A stretch of DNA of 64,000 bases from DASSSQ01 sp963839285. Its GTDB lineage: Bacteria > Actinomycetota > Thermoleophilia > Gaiellales > Gaiellaceae. Below the pieces are notes generated by a model that was given only the letters and a program-made list of their open reading frames with translations, did not search any database and was not told where the DNA came from. Both the position numbers and the translations under genes were made by a program. Location of the stretch: the NCBI GenBank assembly GCA_963839285.1, contig CAWIUN010000005.1:73618-137617 (forward strand), in the 5' to 3' direction. Positions 45,778 to 54,241 of the stretch are shown piece after piece (the stretch's first letter is position 1; every line of letters begins with the position of its first letter).

Positions 45778-46454
45778 ATGGCGGTTTTCCGCGCCGAGGA
45801 GGAGCGCGCGGTGCGCGAGTTGCTCGCCGAGCTCGAGCGGCCGGTCGAGCTCGCGCTCGTGCTCGGGCCGACCGCGACGACGACGCTCGTCGCCGGCCGC
45901 GAGCTCGATCCGGAGGGCGAGTCGCGCACCCTGCTCGCGGCGGTCGCGGAGCTCTCGGAGCTCGTCGCCTTCGGCGAGCACGACGAGGGCGCGTTCGGCG
46001 TCGAGCGGCATCCCGCCGTCGTCGTCCTCCGGGACGGCGAGGATGCCGGCGTCCGCTTCTACGGGACGCCGTGGGGGTACGAGCTGACGAGCATCGTCGG
46101 CGCCGTGCACGCGGCCGGGACGCGCGAGCCGCAGCTGGCGCCCGCATCGCTCGAGGCGCTGGCCTCACTCGAGCGCGACGTCGCGCTCGAGGTCTTCGTC
46201 ACCCCGACCTGACCGCACTGCCCGCGGGCCGTGCTGCTCGCCTACCGCGCCGCCTTCGCGAGCCCACGCGTGACCGCGGCCGCGATCGAGGCGACCGAGT
46301 TCCCCGCCCACGCCGACCGGCACGGGGTGCTGGCGGTGCCGAAGGTCGTCGTCGACGGCGGCGCCTCGTGGGAGGGCGCCGTGCCGGAGGCGCTCTTCGT
46401 CGAGCGGCTCCTCGCCGCGCGCGCGCCGCCGCCTCGGCCAGCCGCCGCCGCTAG
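45778..46454 (+). CDS. Probable selenoprotein: glutaredoxin-like protein disulfide oxidoreductase with U-x-x-C
   Basis: About 225 residues across an in-frame TGA. Residues 1-110 are a first thioredoxin-like fold without redox cysteines. The second fold starts near L-E-V-F-V-T-P-T and the next codon is TGA (46210-46212), followed by P-H-C-P-R-A-V-L-L-A-Y-R. In this family the site reads C-P-H/Y-C, so the TGA replaces the nucleophilic Cys (Sec145, resolving Cys148). The fold continues normally in the same frame with I-E-A-T-E-F-P, D-R-H-G-V and the cis-Pro loop V-L-A-V-P-K (P188). Coding ends near 46454, where a TAG needs a -1 correction. selD is in the window. Confidence 0.82.
46213..46234 (+). 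promoter_or_regulatory. Candidate SECIS stem-loop just after the TGA codon
   Basis: GCAC (46215-46218) pairs with GTGC (46231-46234) and the inner GCC (46220-46222) with GGC (46227-46229), leaving a C-rich loop. Bacterial SECIS elements sit immediately downstream of the Sec UGA, so the place is right. The apical loop lacks an obvious GU pair like that of E. coli fdhF, so SelB recognition is uncertain. Confidence 0.35.
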
Positions 46455-46463
46455 ATTCCCTGC

Positions 46464-47609
46464 GTGGACGACGCGATCGCACGCGCGGACGAGCTCGTCG
46501 CGTCCTACGACGAGGAGGTGCGGCGGCTCCTGCCCGAGGGCGCCGGGATCTTCGACGCGCACACGCACCTCGGCCACGACATCGACGGCATGGTCGGCGA
46601 GCTCGACGGCCTGCTCGGCCAGATGGACCGCTACGGCGTCGGGCGGGCGTTCATGTTCTGCCTCGACGAGCCCGACCGCGTGCCCGGCTTCCGCGCCGGC
46701 AACGATCGCACGCTCGCGTTCGCGGAGCGCTCGGAGGGGCGGCTCGTCCCCTTCGTGCGGCTCGACCTCGGCGAGGACCCGGTCGGCGAGGCGACGCGCT
46801 GCCTCGACCGCGGCGCCCGCGGGATCAAGCTGCACCCGCGCGCCCAGCGCTTCCTGCTCAACGACGAGCGGCTCGAGCCGATCTTCGCGCTCGCCGCCGA
46901 GCGGCGCGTCCCGATCCTGATCCACGGCGGCCGCGGCCTGCCGCCGATCGCCGCCCACCTGCACGCGCTCGTCGACCGGCACCCGGAGGCGCAGCTGATC
47001 ATCGCCCACGCCGGCATCGCCGACCTCGGCAACCTCGCCCACCACTTCGCGGGCCGCGCGGGCGTCTTCTTCGACACCTCGGTCTGGAGCCCGGTCGACC
47101 TGCTCGACTTCTTCCGCCAGGTGCCGCCGGAGCAGGTCGTCTACGCCTCCGACTACCCCTACGGCGGCCAGCCGAGCTCGCTCCTGATCTCGCTGAAGAC
47201 GGCGCGGCTGAGCGGGCTCGACGACGCGGAGCTGCGCGCGATGCTGGCGGGGAACGCCGAGCGGATCGCGGCGGGCGAGCCGCCGCTCGAGCCGACCGCG
47301 CCGAAGGGCTCCGACGTCTTCTCGCAGCCGATGCAGTTCGCGCGCATCCACCAGTACCTCTCGATGGCGACGCCGATCCTCTGGACGCGCCAGCCGGACT
47401 CGGTCGGCGTGCTCGGGCTGGCGCTGAACGCCTGCGGCGAGAACGGCCGCCCGGAGGCGCAGCGGATCGCCGACCTGCTCCGCGCCGCGCGCGAGCTCTG
47501 GCGGACGTTCCCGGAGGTCGAGGGCGAGGACGACATCCGCCGCGCCGCCCGCGCCACCTTCCGCCTGATCCACCTCGCCGACATCGAGGCGGTGACCGCG
47601 GGTGCCTGA
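46464..47609 (+). CDS. Amidohydrolase-family (TIM-barrel) metal-dependent hydrolase
   Basis: 381 residues from GTG. Amidohydrolase_2-type motifs: F-D-A-H-T-H-L-G (first metal HxH), G-I-K-L-H-P-R-A, I-L-I-H-G-G-R-G (His), I-I-A-H-A-G (His) and Y-A-S-D-Y-P-Y-G with the catalytic Asp. Members hydrolyse or decarboxylate ring compounds and lactones. It overlaps the [2Fe-2S] subunit gene by 8 bases and so belongs to the molybdenum hydroxylase operon, perhaps acting on the same aromatic or heterocyclic pathway. Confidence 0.87.
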   Translation: MDDAIARADELVASYDEEVRRLLPEGAGIFDAHTHLGHDIDGMVGELDGLLGQMDRYGVGRAFMFCLDEPDRVPGFRAGNDRTLAFAERSEGRLVPFVRLDLGEDPVGEATRCLDRGARGIKLHPRAQRFLLNDERLEPIFALAAERRVPILIHGGRGLPPIAAHLHALVDRHPEAQLIIAHAGIADLGNLAHHFAGRAGVFFDTSVWSPVDLLDFFRQVPPEQVVYASDYPYGGQPSSLLISLKTARLSGLDDAELRAMLAGNAERIAAGEPPLEPTAPKGSDVFSQPMQFARIHQYLSMATPILWTRQPDSVGVLGLALNACGENGRPEAQRIADLLRAARELWRTFPEVEGEDDIRRAARATFRLIHLADIEAVTAGA

Positions 47610-48036
47610 GCTCGTCGTCAACGGCGACCGCCACGAGCTGCGGGGCCCGGTCGGCCGGACGCTCGCCGAGTGGCTGCGCGAGGACGCGGGCCTGACCGGC
47701 ACGAAGATCGCCTGCGGCGAGGGCCACTGCGGCGCCTGCACGGTGCTCGTCGACGGGGTCCCGACGCTCTCGTGCATCACGCTCGCGCACACGGTCGAGG
47801 GCGAGGTGACGACGATCGAGGGACTGCGCGAGCACCCGCTCGTCGACGCGTTCGTGCGCTGCGACGCGCTCCAGTGCGGCTTCTGCACGCCGGGGCAGAT
47901 CGTCTCGGCCGCGGCGCTCGTCGAGACGAGCCCGGAGCCGACGGTCGAGGAGGTTCGCCGTCACATGGCCGGGAACATCTGCCGCTGCGGCGCGTACCCG
48001 ATGATCGAGGAGGCGATTCTCACGTGGCGAGGCTGA
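47602..48036 (+). CDS. Molybdenum hydroxylase small subunit, two [2Fe-2S] clusters
   Basis: 144 residues from GTG. N-terminal plant-type ferredoxin cluster ligands C38, C43, C46, C58 (C-G-E-G-H-C-G-A-C then S-C). The C-terminal helical cluster has C92, C95 (Q-C-G-F-C-T-P-G) and C127, C129 (I-C-R-C-G). This is the CoxS/XdhC-type electron-transfer subunit. It overlaps both neighbours, indicating one operon with the large and FAD subunits. Confidence 0.95.
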   Translation: MPELVVNGDRHELRGPVGRTLAEWLREDAGLTGTKIACGEGHCGACTVLVDGVPTLSCITLAHTVEGEVTTIEGLREHPLVDAFVRCDALQCGFCTPGQIVSAAALVETSPEPTVEEVRRHMAGNICRCGAYPMIEEAILTWRG

Positions 48037-50285
48037 TCCGGACCGAGAAGGAGGTCGAGGGCCGCTACACCGAGCAGTGGCTCGTGGTCGAGGAGGACGC
48101 GCTCGACCAGTGGCCCCGTGGCCCGCGCGAGATCGTCGGCCGCCCCGCCGCCAAGGTCGACGGCCGCGAGCGCGCGACCGGCAAGGCCCGCTACACCGCC
48201 GACGTCCGCCTGCCGGGGATGCTGCACTCCGCGCTCCTCCGCTCGCCGCACGCCCACGCCCGCGTCGCCCGGATCGACCTCTCGAAGGCGCTCGAAGCGC
48301 CGCGGCGTCCGCGCCGTCCTCGGGCCCGGCGAGATCCCGCAGCTCGGCGAGGAGGCCGGCTACTACGGCGCGCCCGGTCGCGGCCGTCTGCGCCGAGAGC
48401 TACGGCGCCGCCCGCGCCGCCCTCGAGCTCGTCGACGTCGAGTGGGAGCAGCTCGAGGCGATCCTCGACCCGGACGAGGCCGTCCGCCGCGGCTCCCTCC
48501 TGAACGAGTCGAAGCGCAGCTCGCGCGGCGACTTCGAGCGCGCCTTCGCCGAGGCGGACGTGACCGTCGAGGCCGAGTACCGGACGCAGGTCGTCCTCCA
48601 CAACGCGCTCGAGACCCACCAGGCGGTCTGCGACTGGCAGGGCGACGAGCTGCACGTCCACATCTCGACCCAGTACGTCTGGGGCATCCGCGACGCGGTC
48701 GCCGAGGGGCTCGGGCTGCCCGCCGACAAGGTGCGGGTGATCTGCGAGTACATGGGCGGCGGCTTCGGCGCCAAGAACGGCCCGGGCGTCTTCACCTTCG
48801 TCGCCGCCGAGCTGGCGAGGCGGACGGGCCGCCCCGTCAAGTGCATGCTCTCCCGCCGCGAGGAGCACCTCGACGCGGGCAACCGCAACGCGACGATCCA
48901 GCGCCTCAAGGCCGGCGCGACCTCCGACGGCAGGCTGGTCGCGCTCGGCGGCGAGTTCGTGAACGCGGTCGGCTGGTCGGGCTGGTCGTCCGGCACCGAC
49001 GGGCCGATGCAGATGCTCTACGACTGCGAGAACGTCGAGACGGTCGTCCACGCCGCCAGGCTGAACCTGCCCGGGATGCTCGCGTTCCGCGCGCCCGGCT
49101 TCGTCGAGGGCACCTTCGGCCTCGAGTGCCTGCTCGACGAGCTGGCGGCGAAGCTCCGGCTCGACCCGCTCGAGCTGCGGCGGCGCAACCACGCCGACGC
49201 GAGCGAGGCGCGGCCCTACTCGTCGAAGAACCTGCTCGAGTGCTACCGCCGCGCCGAGCCGCGCTGGGAGCGGCGCGAGGCAGGTGCGCGCCCGCTCCGA
49301 CGAGCGCTGGAAGCGCGGCGTCGGGATGGCGAGCCAGATCTGGTACGGCGGCGGCGGGCCGCCCTCGTACGCCTGGATCCGCGTCGGCTCCGACGGCCGC
49401 GCGCAGGTCGTGACGGCGATGCAGGACATCGGCACCGGCACCCGCACCGCGATGGCGCAGATCGCCGCCGAGGAGCTCGGCATCCCGCTCGAGCACGTCT
49501 CCGTCTCGCTCGGCGACACCGCCCGCGGGCCCTACGCCGCGATCTCCGCCGGCTCCTCGACGACGCCGTCGATGGGCCCGGCCGTCCGCGCCGCCGCCGC
49601 CGACGCGAAGCGGCAGATCGTCGAGATCGCCGCGCAGCGCTTCCAGCTCGAGGAGCGCGTGCTCGACCTCCGCGGCGGCCGGATCGTCTCGGCCGACGGC
49701 GGCTCCTGGGAGCTGACCGAGGTCGTCGGGCTGCTCGAGGACGCGCAGATCCTCGGCAAGGGCGCGCGCGGGCCGAACCCGACCGGGATGCAGGTGCTCA
49801 CCTTCGGCTGCCAGGTCGCCGAGGTCGCCGTCGACGTCGAGACCGGCGAGGTCGTCGTCGAGCACGTCCACGCGATCCACGACGTCGGCCGCGTGATCAA
49901 CCCGCTCGGGGCCGAGAGCCAGGTCGTCGGCGGGATCGTCCAGGCGATCGGGCACACGCTCTCGGAGCGCCGGCTCGTCGACCCGGAGACGGGCGTCGTC
50001 CTCACCCAGACCCTCGACGCCTACCGGATGCCGACGATCGCGGACGTGCCGGAGATCGAGGCCGAGCTGCTCGACCTCCCCGACGAGCACCTGACGAACC
50101 TCGGCTCGAAGGGGATCGGCGAGCCGCCGATCATCCCGACCGCGGCGGCGATCGCGAACGCGATCCGCGACGCCACCGGTGCCGACGTCCGCTCGCTGCC
50201 GATCGACCGGGAGGAGCTCCTGCGGGCGCTGCGCGAGGCAGGTCGGAAGGCGAAGGAGCCGCGTGGAGCTGCTGCGGGCATCTAG
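48024..50285 (+). CDS. Molybdenum hydroxylase large subunit (xanthine dehydrogenase family), three frameshifts
   Basis: About 752 residues from GTG once +1 shifts near 48298, 48377 and 49281 are corrected. Recognisable: G-K-A-R-Y-T-A-D-V near the N-terminus, the cofactor loop G-G-G-F-G-A-K, F-R-A-P-G with the substrate-side Arg, Q-D-I-G-T-G-T-R-T in the C-terminal half and K-G-I-G-E with the catalytic Glu near the end. The CO-dehydrogenase loop A-Y-R-C-S-F-R is absent, so it hydroxylates an organic substrate (purine, aldehyde, aromatic acid or CoA ester). It binds molybdopterin cytosine dinucleotide in this family. Confidence 0.92.
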
Positions 50286-51112
50286 CGCCGACGGAGCCGC
50301 CGGACGGGCTCTTCCTCGCGGGCGGCACCGAGGTGGTGCCGCTGCTCCGCGACGGGATCCTCCGGGCCGAGACGCTCGTCGACGTCCGCGGCGTCGTCCC
50401 GCGCGGGATCGACGGGACCGCGTCCTCCGGAACGGTGGGGATCGGAGCCGGCACGACGCTGGCCGAGCTCGAGGTCGACCCGGAGATCCCGGCGGCGCTC
50501 CGCGAGGCCTGCGCGCTCGCCGCCTCGCCGCAGCTGCGCTCGATGTCGAGCGTCGGCGGCAACCTGCTCCAGTCGACCCGCTGCTGGTACTGGCGGCTGA
50601 AGTTCCCGTGCAGGCTCCACGGCGGCGACCGCTGCCACGCCCGCGAGGGCGAGCATCGCGAGCACGCGGTCTTCGGCAACGACTTCTGCGCCTCCGCGCA
50701 CCCGTCCGACGTCGCCGCGGCGCTGCTCGCGCTCGGTGCGACGCTGCGCACGAACCGCCGCGAGCTCCCCGTCGCCGACCTCTACCGGCTCCCGGACGAG
50801 GCCGACCGGCGGACGACGACGCTCGAGCCCGGCGAGCTGATCCTCGAGCTCGAGGTGCCGAAGCCCGAGGCGAGCACCTACCTGAAGGCGATGGACCGCA
50901 AGCGCTGGTCGTTCCCGATCGTCGGGGTCGCGGCCGCCCGCAACGGCGACGAGACCCGCGTCGCGCTCGCGGGCGTCGCGCCCGTCCCCTGGCTGCTCGA
51001 CTCGCTCGAGGACGCGACGCCGCTGCCCGGGAACGCGTACAAGCTCGAGATCGCGAAGGCGCTCGTCCGCGACGCGCGCGAGGCGGTCGCCGCCGACTCC
51101 CCCGCTCGGTAG
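50263..51112 (+). CDS. Molybdenum hydroxylase FAD-binding subunit (frameshifted near its start)
   Basis: About 282 residues, GTG start overlapping the large subunit by 23 bases; a +1 shift lies near 50288. PCMH-type FAD domain: L-A-G-G-T-E-V-V-P-L-L-R-D-G and S-S-V-G-G-N-L-L-Q. This is followed by a Cys-containing insert (C-W-Y-W, F-P-C, D-R-C-H-A-R, F-C-A-S-A-H-P-S-D) like the one that carries an extra Fe-S cluster in 4-hydroxybenzoyl-CoA reductase, though cluster binding here is only a guess. It passes electrons from the Fe-S subunit to the acceptor. Confidence 0.9.
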
Positions 51113-51176
51113 CATCCGCGTCCCGATGGCCGGAGAAGGGCACGCACCGCCGCCTTGCGGCGCTCCCGCCGGCCGG

Positions 51177-51752
51177 ATGCGCCCGAGAGCCGCGCTCCTC
51201 CTCGCCGCGACGCTCGCCCTCGCCGGCTGCGGCGGCGGCAAGGGCGCACCGACGACCGCGGAGACGGCGGCGGTCGCGACGCCCGCGTCCGCCGTCGTCG
51301 AGACGAGCGAGGGGACGTTCACGATCCGCCTCGCCGCGCAGGAGTCGCCGCACACCGTGGCCTCCTTCGAGAAGCTGGCGCGCAAGGGCTTCTTCGACGG
51401 GACGGTCTTCCACCGGATCGTCCCCGGCTTCGTGATCCAGGGCGGCGACCCGACCGGGACGGGCACCGGCGGCCCGGGCTACACGACCACCGACGTGCCG
51501 CCGCCGGGGACGACGTACACGAAGGGCGTCGTCGCGATGGCGAAGCGGGGCGACGAGGCGCCCGGCACCGCGGGCAGCCAGTTCTTCGTCGTCACCGCCG
51601 AGGACGCCGGGCTGCCGCCCGAGTACGCGGTGCTCGGGAAGGTCGTCTCGGGCCTCGACGTGGTCGAGCGGATCGGACGGCTCGGCGACCCGCAGACCGA
51701 GCAGCCGACCCGCAAGGTCACGATCGACTCGGTCACGATCCGCGAGCGGTGA
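51177..51752 (+). CDS. Cyclophilin-type peptidyl-prolyl isomerase, lipoprotein
   Basis: 191 residues from the ATG at 51177; an upstream ATG at 51126 would add 17 residues ahead of the signal peptide and is less likely. Lipoprotein signal M-R-P-R-A-A-L-L-L-A-A-T-L-A-L-A-G-C with lipid Cys18. The cyclophilin core has F-D-G-T-V-F-H-R-I-V-P-G-F-V-I-Q-G-G-D, A-M-A-K-R-G and S-Q-F-F-V-V. It assists folding of extracytoplasmic proteins. It lies between the hydroxylase and mocA and overlaps mocA by 4 bases. Confidence 0.9.
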   Translation: MRPRAALLLAATLALAGCGGGKGAPTTAETAAVATPASAVVETSEGTFTIRLAAQESPHTVASFEKLARKGFFDGTVFHRIVPGFVIQGGDPTGTGTGGPGYTTTDVPPPGTTYTKGVVAMAKRGDEAPGTAGSQFFVVTAEDAGLPPEYAVLGKVVSGLDVVERIGRLGDPQTEQPTRKVTIDSVTIRER

Positions 51753-52279
51753 TCGCGGCCGTCGTCCTCGCCGCCGGAGCCTCGAGCCGCTTCGGCTCGC
51801 CGCCGAAGCAGTCGCTGCTGCTCGGCCCGGTGCTGGAGCGGGTGCGGCGCAGCGTGGTCGACGAGGTGGTCGTCGTGCTCGGCGCGCACGAGGTCGAGAC
51901 GGACGCGCGCGTCGTCCGCTGCCCCGAATGGGAGCGCGGCCCCGGCGCCTCGCTCCGCTGCGGGCTCGCCGCGCTGCCGGCCGAGGCGGAGGCGGCGGTC
52001 GTCGTGCTCGCCGACGGCCCCGAGCTCTCCCCCGCCGCGGTCGAGCGCGTCGTCGAGGCCTGGCGCGGCGGCGCCGGCGGCCTCGTCGCCGCGAGCTACG
52101 GCGGCGTCCGCGGCCACCCGGCGGTGCTCGGCCGGGCGCTCTGGGACGCCGTCCCGGACGAGGGCGCGCGCTCGCTCGAGGCGGTGCTCGTCCCCTGCGA
52201 CGATCTCGGCTCTCCAGGAGACGTCGATTTCGCCGATGAGCTACCGGGAAGGGTCGAGCCCGGCCCCGCCGAATCCTGA
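51749..52279 (+). CDS. mocA: MobA-like nucleotidyltransferase, molybdenum cofactor cytidylyltransferase type
   Basis: 176 residues from GTG. NTP-transferase start L-A-A-G-A-S-S-R-F-G-S-P-P-K-Q, then V-V-V-L-G-A-H, R-C-G-L, L-A-D-G-P (metal-binding DGP/DxP variant) and G-H-P-A-V-L-G. MocA attaches CMP to molybdopterin to make the cytosine dinucleotide used by xanthine-dehydrogenase-family enzymes, which fits its position at the end of the hydroxylase operon. The doubled Pro in S-P-P-K-Q is unusual; the family has S-P-K-Q. Confidence 0.8.
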   Translation: MIAAVVLAAGASSRFGSPPKQSLLLGPVLERVRRSVVDEVVVVLGAHEVETDARVVRCPEWERGPGASLRCGLAALPAEAEAAVVVLADGPELSPAAVERVVEAWRGGAGGLVAASYGGVRGHPAVLGRALWDAVPDEGARSLEAVLVPCDDLGSPGDVDFADELPGRVEPGPAES

Positions 52280-52291
52280 CAGTCGCAGCCG

Positions 52292-52885
52292 ATGGAGCTC
52301 CTGACCCCACTCGAGACGCTCGTCGAGCCCTCCCCGCTCCAGGGCGCGCGGGCGCAGCGCGGCCTCTCGGTCGAGCAGCTCGCCGTCCGCTCGGGCCTCG
52401 ACGTCGAGGAGATCGAGTGGCTCGAGGAGGGCCGCCTCTTCCGCTTTCCCTCGCAGAACGCCGCCATCCTCGCCGCCGTCGTCTACGCGACAGCGCTCGG
52501 GGTCGACCGGGCCGAGGCGCGCCGGCTCGCCGGGCTGCCGGGCCCCGCGAACCCGCTCCGCGTCAACCCCGTCGCGCGCCTGGTCGTGACCGCGTCGCTG
52601 GCGGCGCTCGTCTCCGCGCTGGCGGTGCTCGTCCTCTTCCCGAGCCTGCGCGGCCGGCAGGTGCGGACCGTCGTCGCGGCCTCCGAGCCGGGGCTGCCGC
52701 CGCCGTGGAAGGTCTCGGTCACGGTCCTGAACGGCTCCGGCGACATCACCTACGCCCGTCGGGTCGCTCCGCGCTCATGCTAGCCCAGCTGGGCGTCGTC
52801 ACGCGGACGCTGCCGCCCGGCGACCACCCGCGCACGCTCGTCGTCATCGTCGGGCCCCAGCGCGGGCCGGGCTCCCGCGGCCTAG
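52292..52885 (+). CDS. HTH-TM-LytR C-terminal domain protein (RodZ-like layout), two frameshifts
   Basis: About 198 residues. N-terminal Cro/CI-like helix-turn-helix (R-A-Q-R-G-L-S-V-E-Q-L-A-V-R-S-G-L), one membrane segment near residues 100-120 (L-V-V-T-A-S-L-A-A-L-V-S-A-L-A-V-L-V-L-F) and an outer LytR_C domain starting V-S-V-T-V-L-N-G-S-G. A -1 shift near 52763 and a +1 shift near 52870 are needed to reach the likely stop at 52883-52885. The layout resembles RodZ, a cytoskeleton-to-wall linker, but no mre genes are near. It shares a CTAG stop overlap with the anti-sigma gene. Confidence 0.7.
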
Positions 52886-53109
52886 ACGAGCGGCGTCCGC
52901 AGCGCGGCGAGCTTCGCCTTCAGCTGCGGCGGCATCGGCTCGTCGACCGCCTGGCGGACGAACTGCCGCAGGCTGACCTCGAAGCGGTAGCGCCGCTCGC
53001 ACCAGCCGCACTCGGCGAGGTGGGCCTCCGCCTCCGCCAGCTCGGCGTCGCTGAGGACGCGGTCGAGGTACGGCTGCATCAGCTCCTCGCACTTCTCGCA
53101 GAGGCTCAT
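52882..53109 (-). CDS. Zinc-binding anti-sigma factor (RsrA-like)
   Basis: 75 residues. ZAS motif with His30, Cys34 and Cys37 (H-L-A-E-C-G-W-C) plus C4 and C7 at the N-terminus (C-E-K-C). In RsrA-type proteins oxidation of such thiols releases zinc and the bound sigma factor. It overlaps the sigma factor stop (ATGA), the standard operon order for SigR-RsrA. It probably holds the sigma factor inactive until disulfide stress. Confidence 0.88.
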   Translation of the reverse strand: MSLCEKCEELMQPYLDRVLSDAELAEAEAHLAECGWCERRYRFEVSLRQFVRQAVDEPMPPQLKAKLAALRTPLV

Positions 53110-53687
53110 GCCGTCTCTCCCACCGTCTGCTCTGCCAGGTTCTGCTTCAGGATCCGCCGCGCCCGGTGCAGCCGGGACATGACGGTGCCGATCGGGACGT
53201 CGAGGATCTGCGCCGCGTCCGCGTAGCTGAAGTCGCCGATGTCGACGAGGACGAGCACGTCGCGGAAGTCGTGCGGCACCTCGGCGAGCGCCTCGACGAC
53301 GTCGTCCTGCGAGAGCCGCTCGACGACGCGGTCCTGCTCGCTCGCGCCGCCGTCGCCGTTCGCCTCGAGCCGGTTGTAGAGGAAGTAGTCGCCCTCCTCC
53401 AGCGGCTGGGTGTCGGGCGTCCGCTGGTTGCGGCGGCCGCGGTCGATGTTCAGGTTGGTCAGGATCCGCAGCAGCCAGGCGCGCAGATTCGTGCCCGGCG
53501 TGTACTGCCGCCAGGAGCGGAAGGCGCGGGCGTAGGTCTCCTGCATCAGGTCCTCTGCCTCCTCGCGCGAGGAGACGAGCCGGCGGGCGACGCGGTAGAC
53601 CTGGTCCGAGAGCTCGAGCGCCTCCTCCTCGAAGCGCACGCGGTCGCGCGCCCCCTCGGCCAGGCGCCTGGCTTCGGTCTCGCCCAT
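53106..53687 (-). CDS. ECF sigma factor, SigR/SigH-like
   Basis: 193 residues from the ATG at 53687; longer readings upstream would overlap the promoter. Region 2: V-Y-R-V-A-R-R-L-V-S-S-R-E-E-A-E-D-L-M-Q-E-T-Y, F-R-S-W-R-Q-Y-T-P-G-T-N-L-R-A-W-L. Region 4: V-P-H-D-F-R-D-V-L-V-L-V-D-I, S-Y-A-D-A-A-Q-I-L-D-V-P-I-G-T-V-M-S-R-L-H-R-A-R. The N-L-R-A-W block and the C-terminal order match SigR/SigH disulfide-stress factors. A GGGAAT-N18-GTT promoter upstream suggests autoregulation. Confidence 0.92.
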   Translation of the reverse strand: MGETEARRLAEGARDRVRFEEEALELSDQVYRVARRLVSSREEAEDLMQETYARAFRSWRQYTPGTNLRAWLLRILTNLNIDRGRRNQRTPDTQPLEEGDYFLYNRLEANGDGGASEQDRVVERLSQDDVVEALAEVPHDFRDVLVLVDIGDFSYADAAQILDVPIGTVMSRLHRARRILKQNLAEQTVGETA

Positions 53688-53722
53688 GACGGCCACGCTA
53701 GCAGCGCTCATCCGGACAGGAA

Positions 53723-53749
53723 AACGTCGGCGAGGTGCAGGGGATTCCC
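53723..53749 (-). promoter_or_regulatory. SigR-type promoter of the sigma factor gene
   Basis: On the minus strand GGGAAT (53749-53744), exactly 18 bases, GTT (53725-53723). This matches the published SigR/SigH consensus (GGAAT-N18-GTT). It ends 36 bases upstream of the sigma factor start, implying positive autoregulation. Confidence 0.7.
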
Positions 53750-53787
53750 GAGGGTTCGGTCTCCCCGGTTCCGGGAAGGGGCAGGGC

Positions 53788-54216
53788 ATGATCGGGTACG
53801 ACGTCGTCACGAGCGAGGACGAGAAGATCGGCAGGGTCGCCGAGGACCGGGGCGGCTACCTGATCGTCGAGCAGGGCCTGCTGCGCAAGACGCGGCACGC
53901 GCTGCCGAAGGCCTTCGCGCATCCGGTCGACGCCGAGCGCGTCGTCCGGGTCAGCGTCGGCAAGGACGTGCTCGCGGACTCGCCGACGCTCGACGACGAC
54001 GACGGGATCGACGAGGACGCCGTCGCCCGGCATTACGGGCTCGAGTCGGGGGCGACCGTCGAGGGCGAGCGCCACGGCGTCGAGGCGCCCGAGCGGGTGC
54101 GGGCGGAGATCCGCGAGGGGACGCGCGGCGACGAGACGCCGCACCTCTCCGACCGCCCGGCGACCGCCGTCGACCCGTTCGGCCAGACGGCGACGCGCGC
54201 GAAGCCTCAGCCGTAG
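53788..54216 (+). CDS. PRC-barrel-like protein
   Basis: 142 residues from ATG, with a G-A-A-G-G-G-G Shine-Dalgarno. The first 60 residues have the PRC-barrel pattern (G-Y-D-V-V-T-S-E-D-E-K-I-G-R-V-A-E, G-G-Y-L-I-V-E-Q-G-L-L-R-K-T-R-H-A-L-P). The second half is acidic and probably disordered, rich in Glu, Asp and Arg. It is divergent from the sigma factor, with a 100-base intergenic region. General stress or surface association is possible; no firm function. Confidence 0.7.
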   Translation: MIGYDVVTSEDEKIGRVAEDRGGYLIVEQGLLRKTRHALPKAFAHPVDAERVVRVSVGKDVLADSPTLDDDDGIDEDAVARHYGLESGATVEGERHGVEAPERVRAEIREGTRGDETPHLSDRPATAVDPFGQTATRAKPQP

Positions 54217-54241
54217 CCCGCGGCCCCGACGAACCCGAGGC

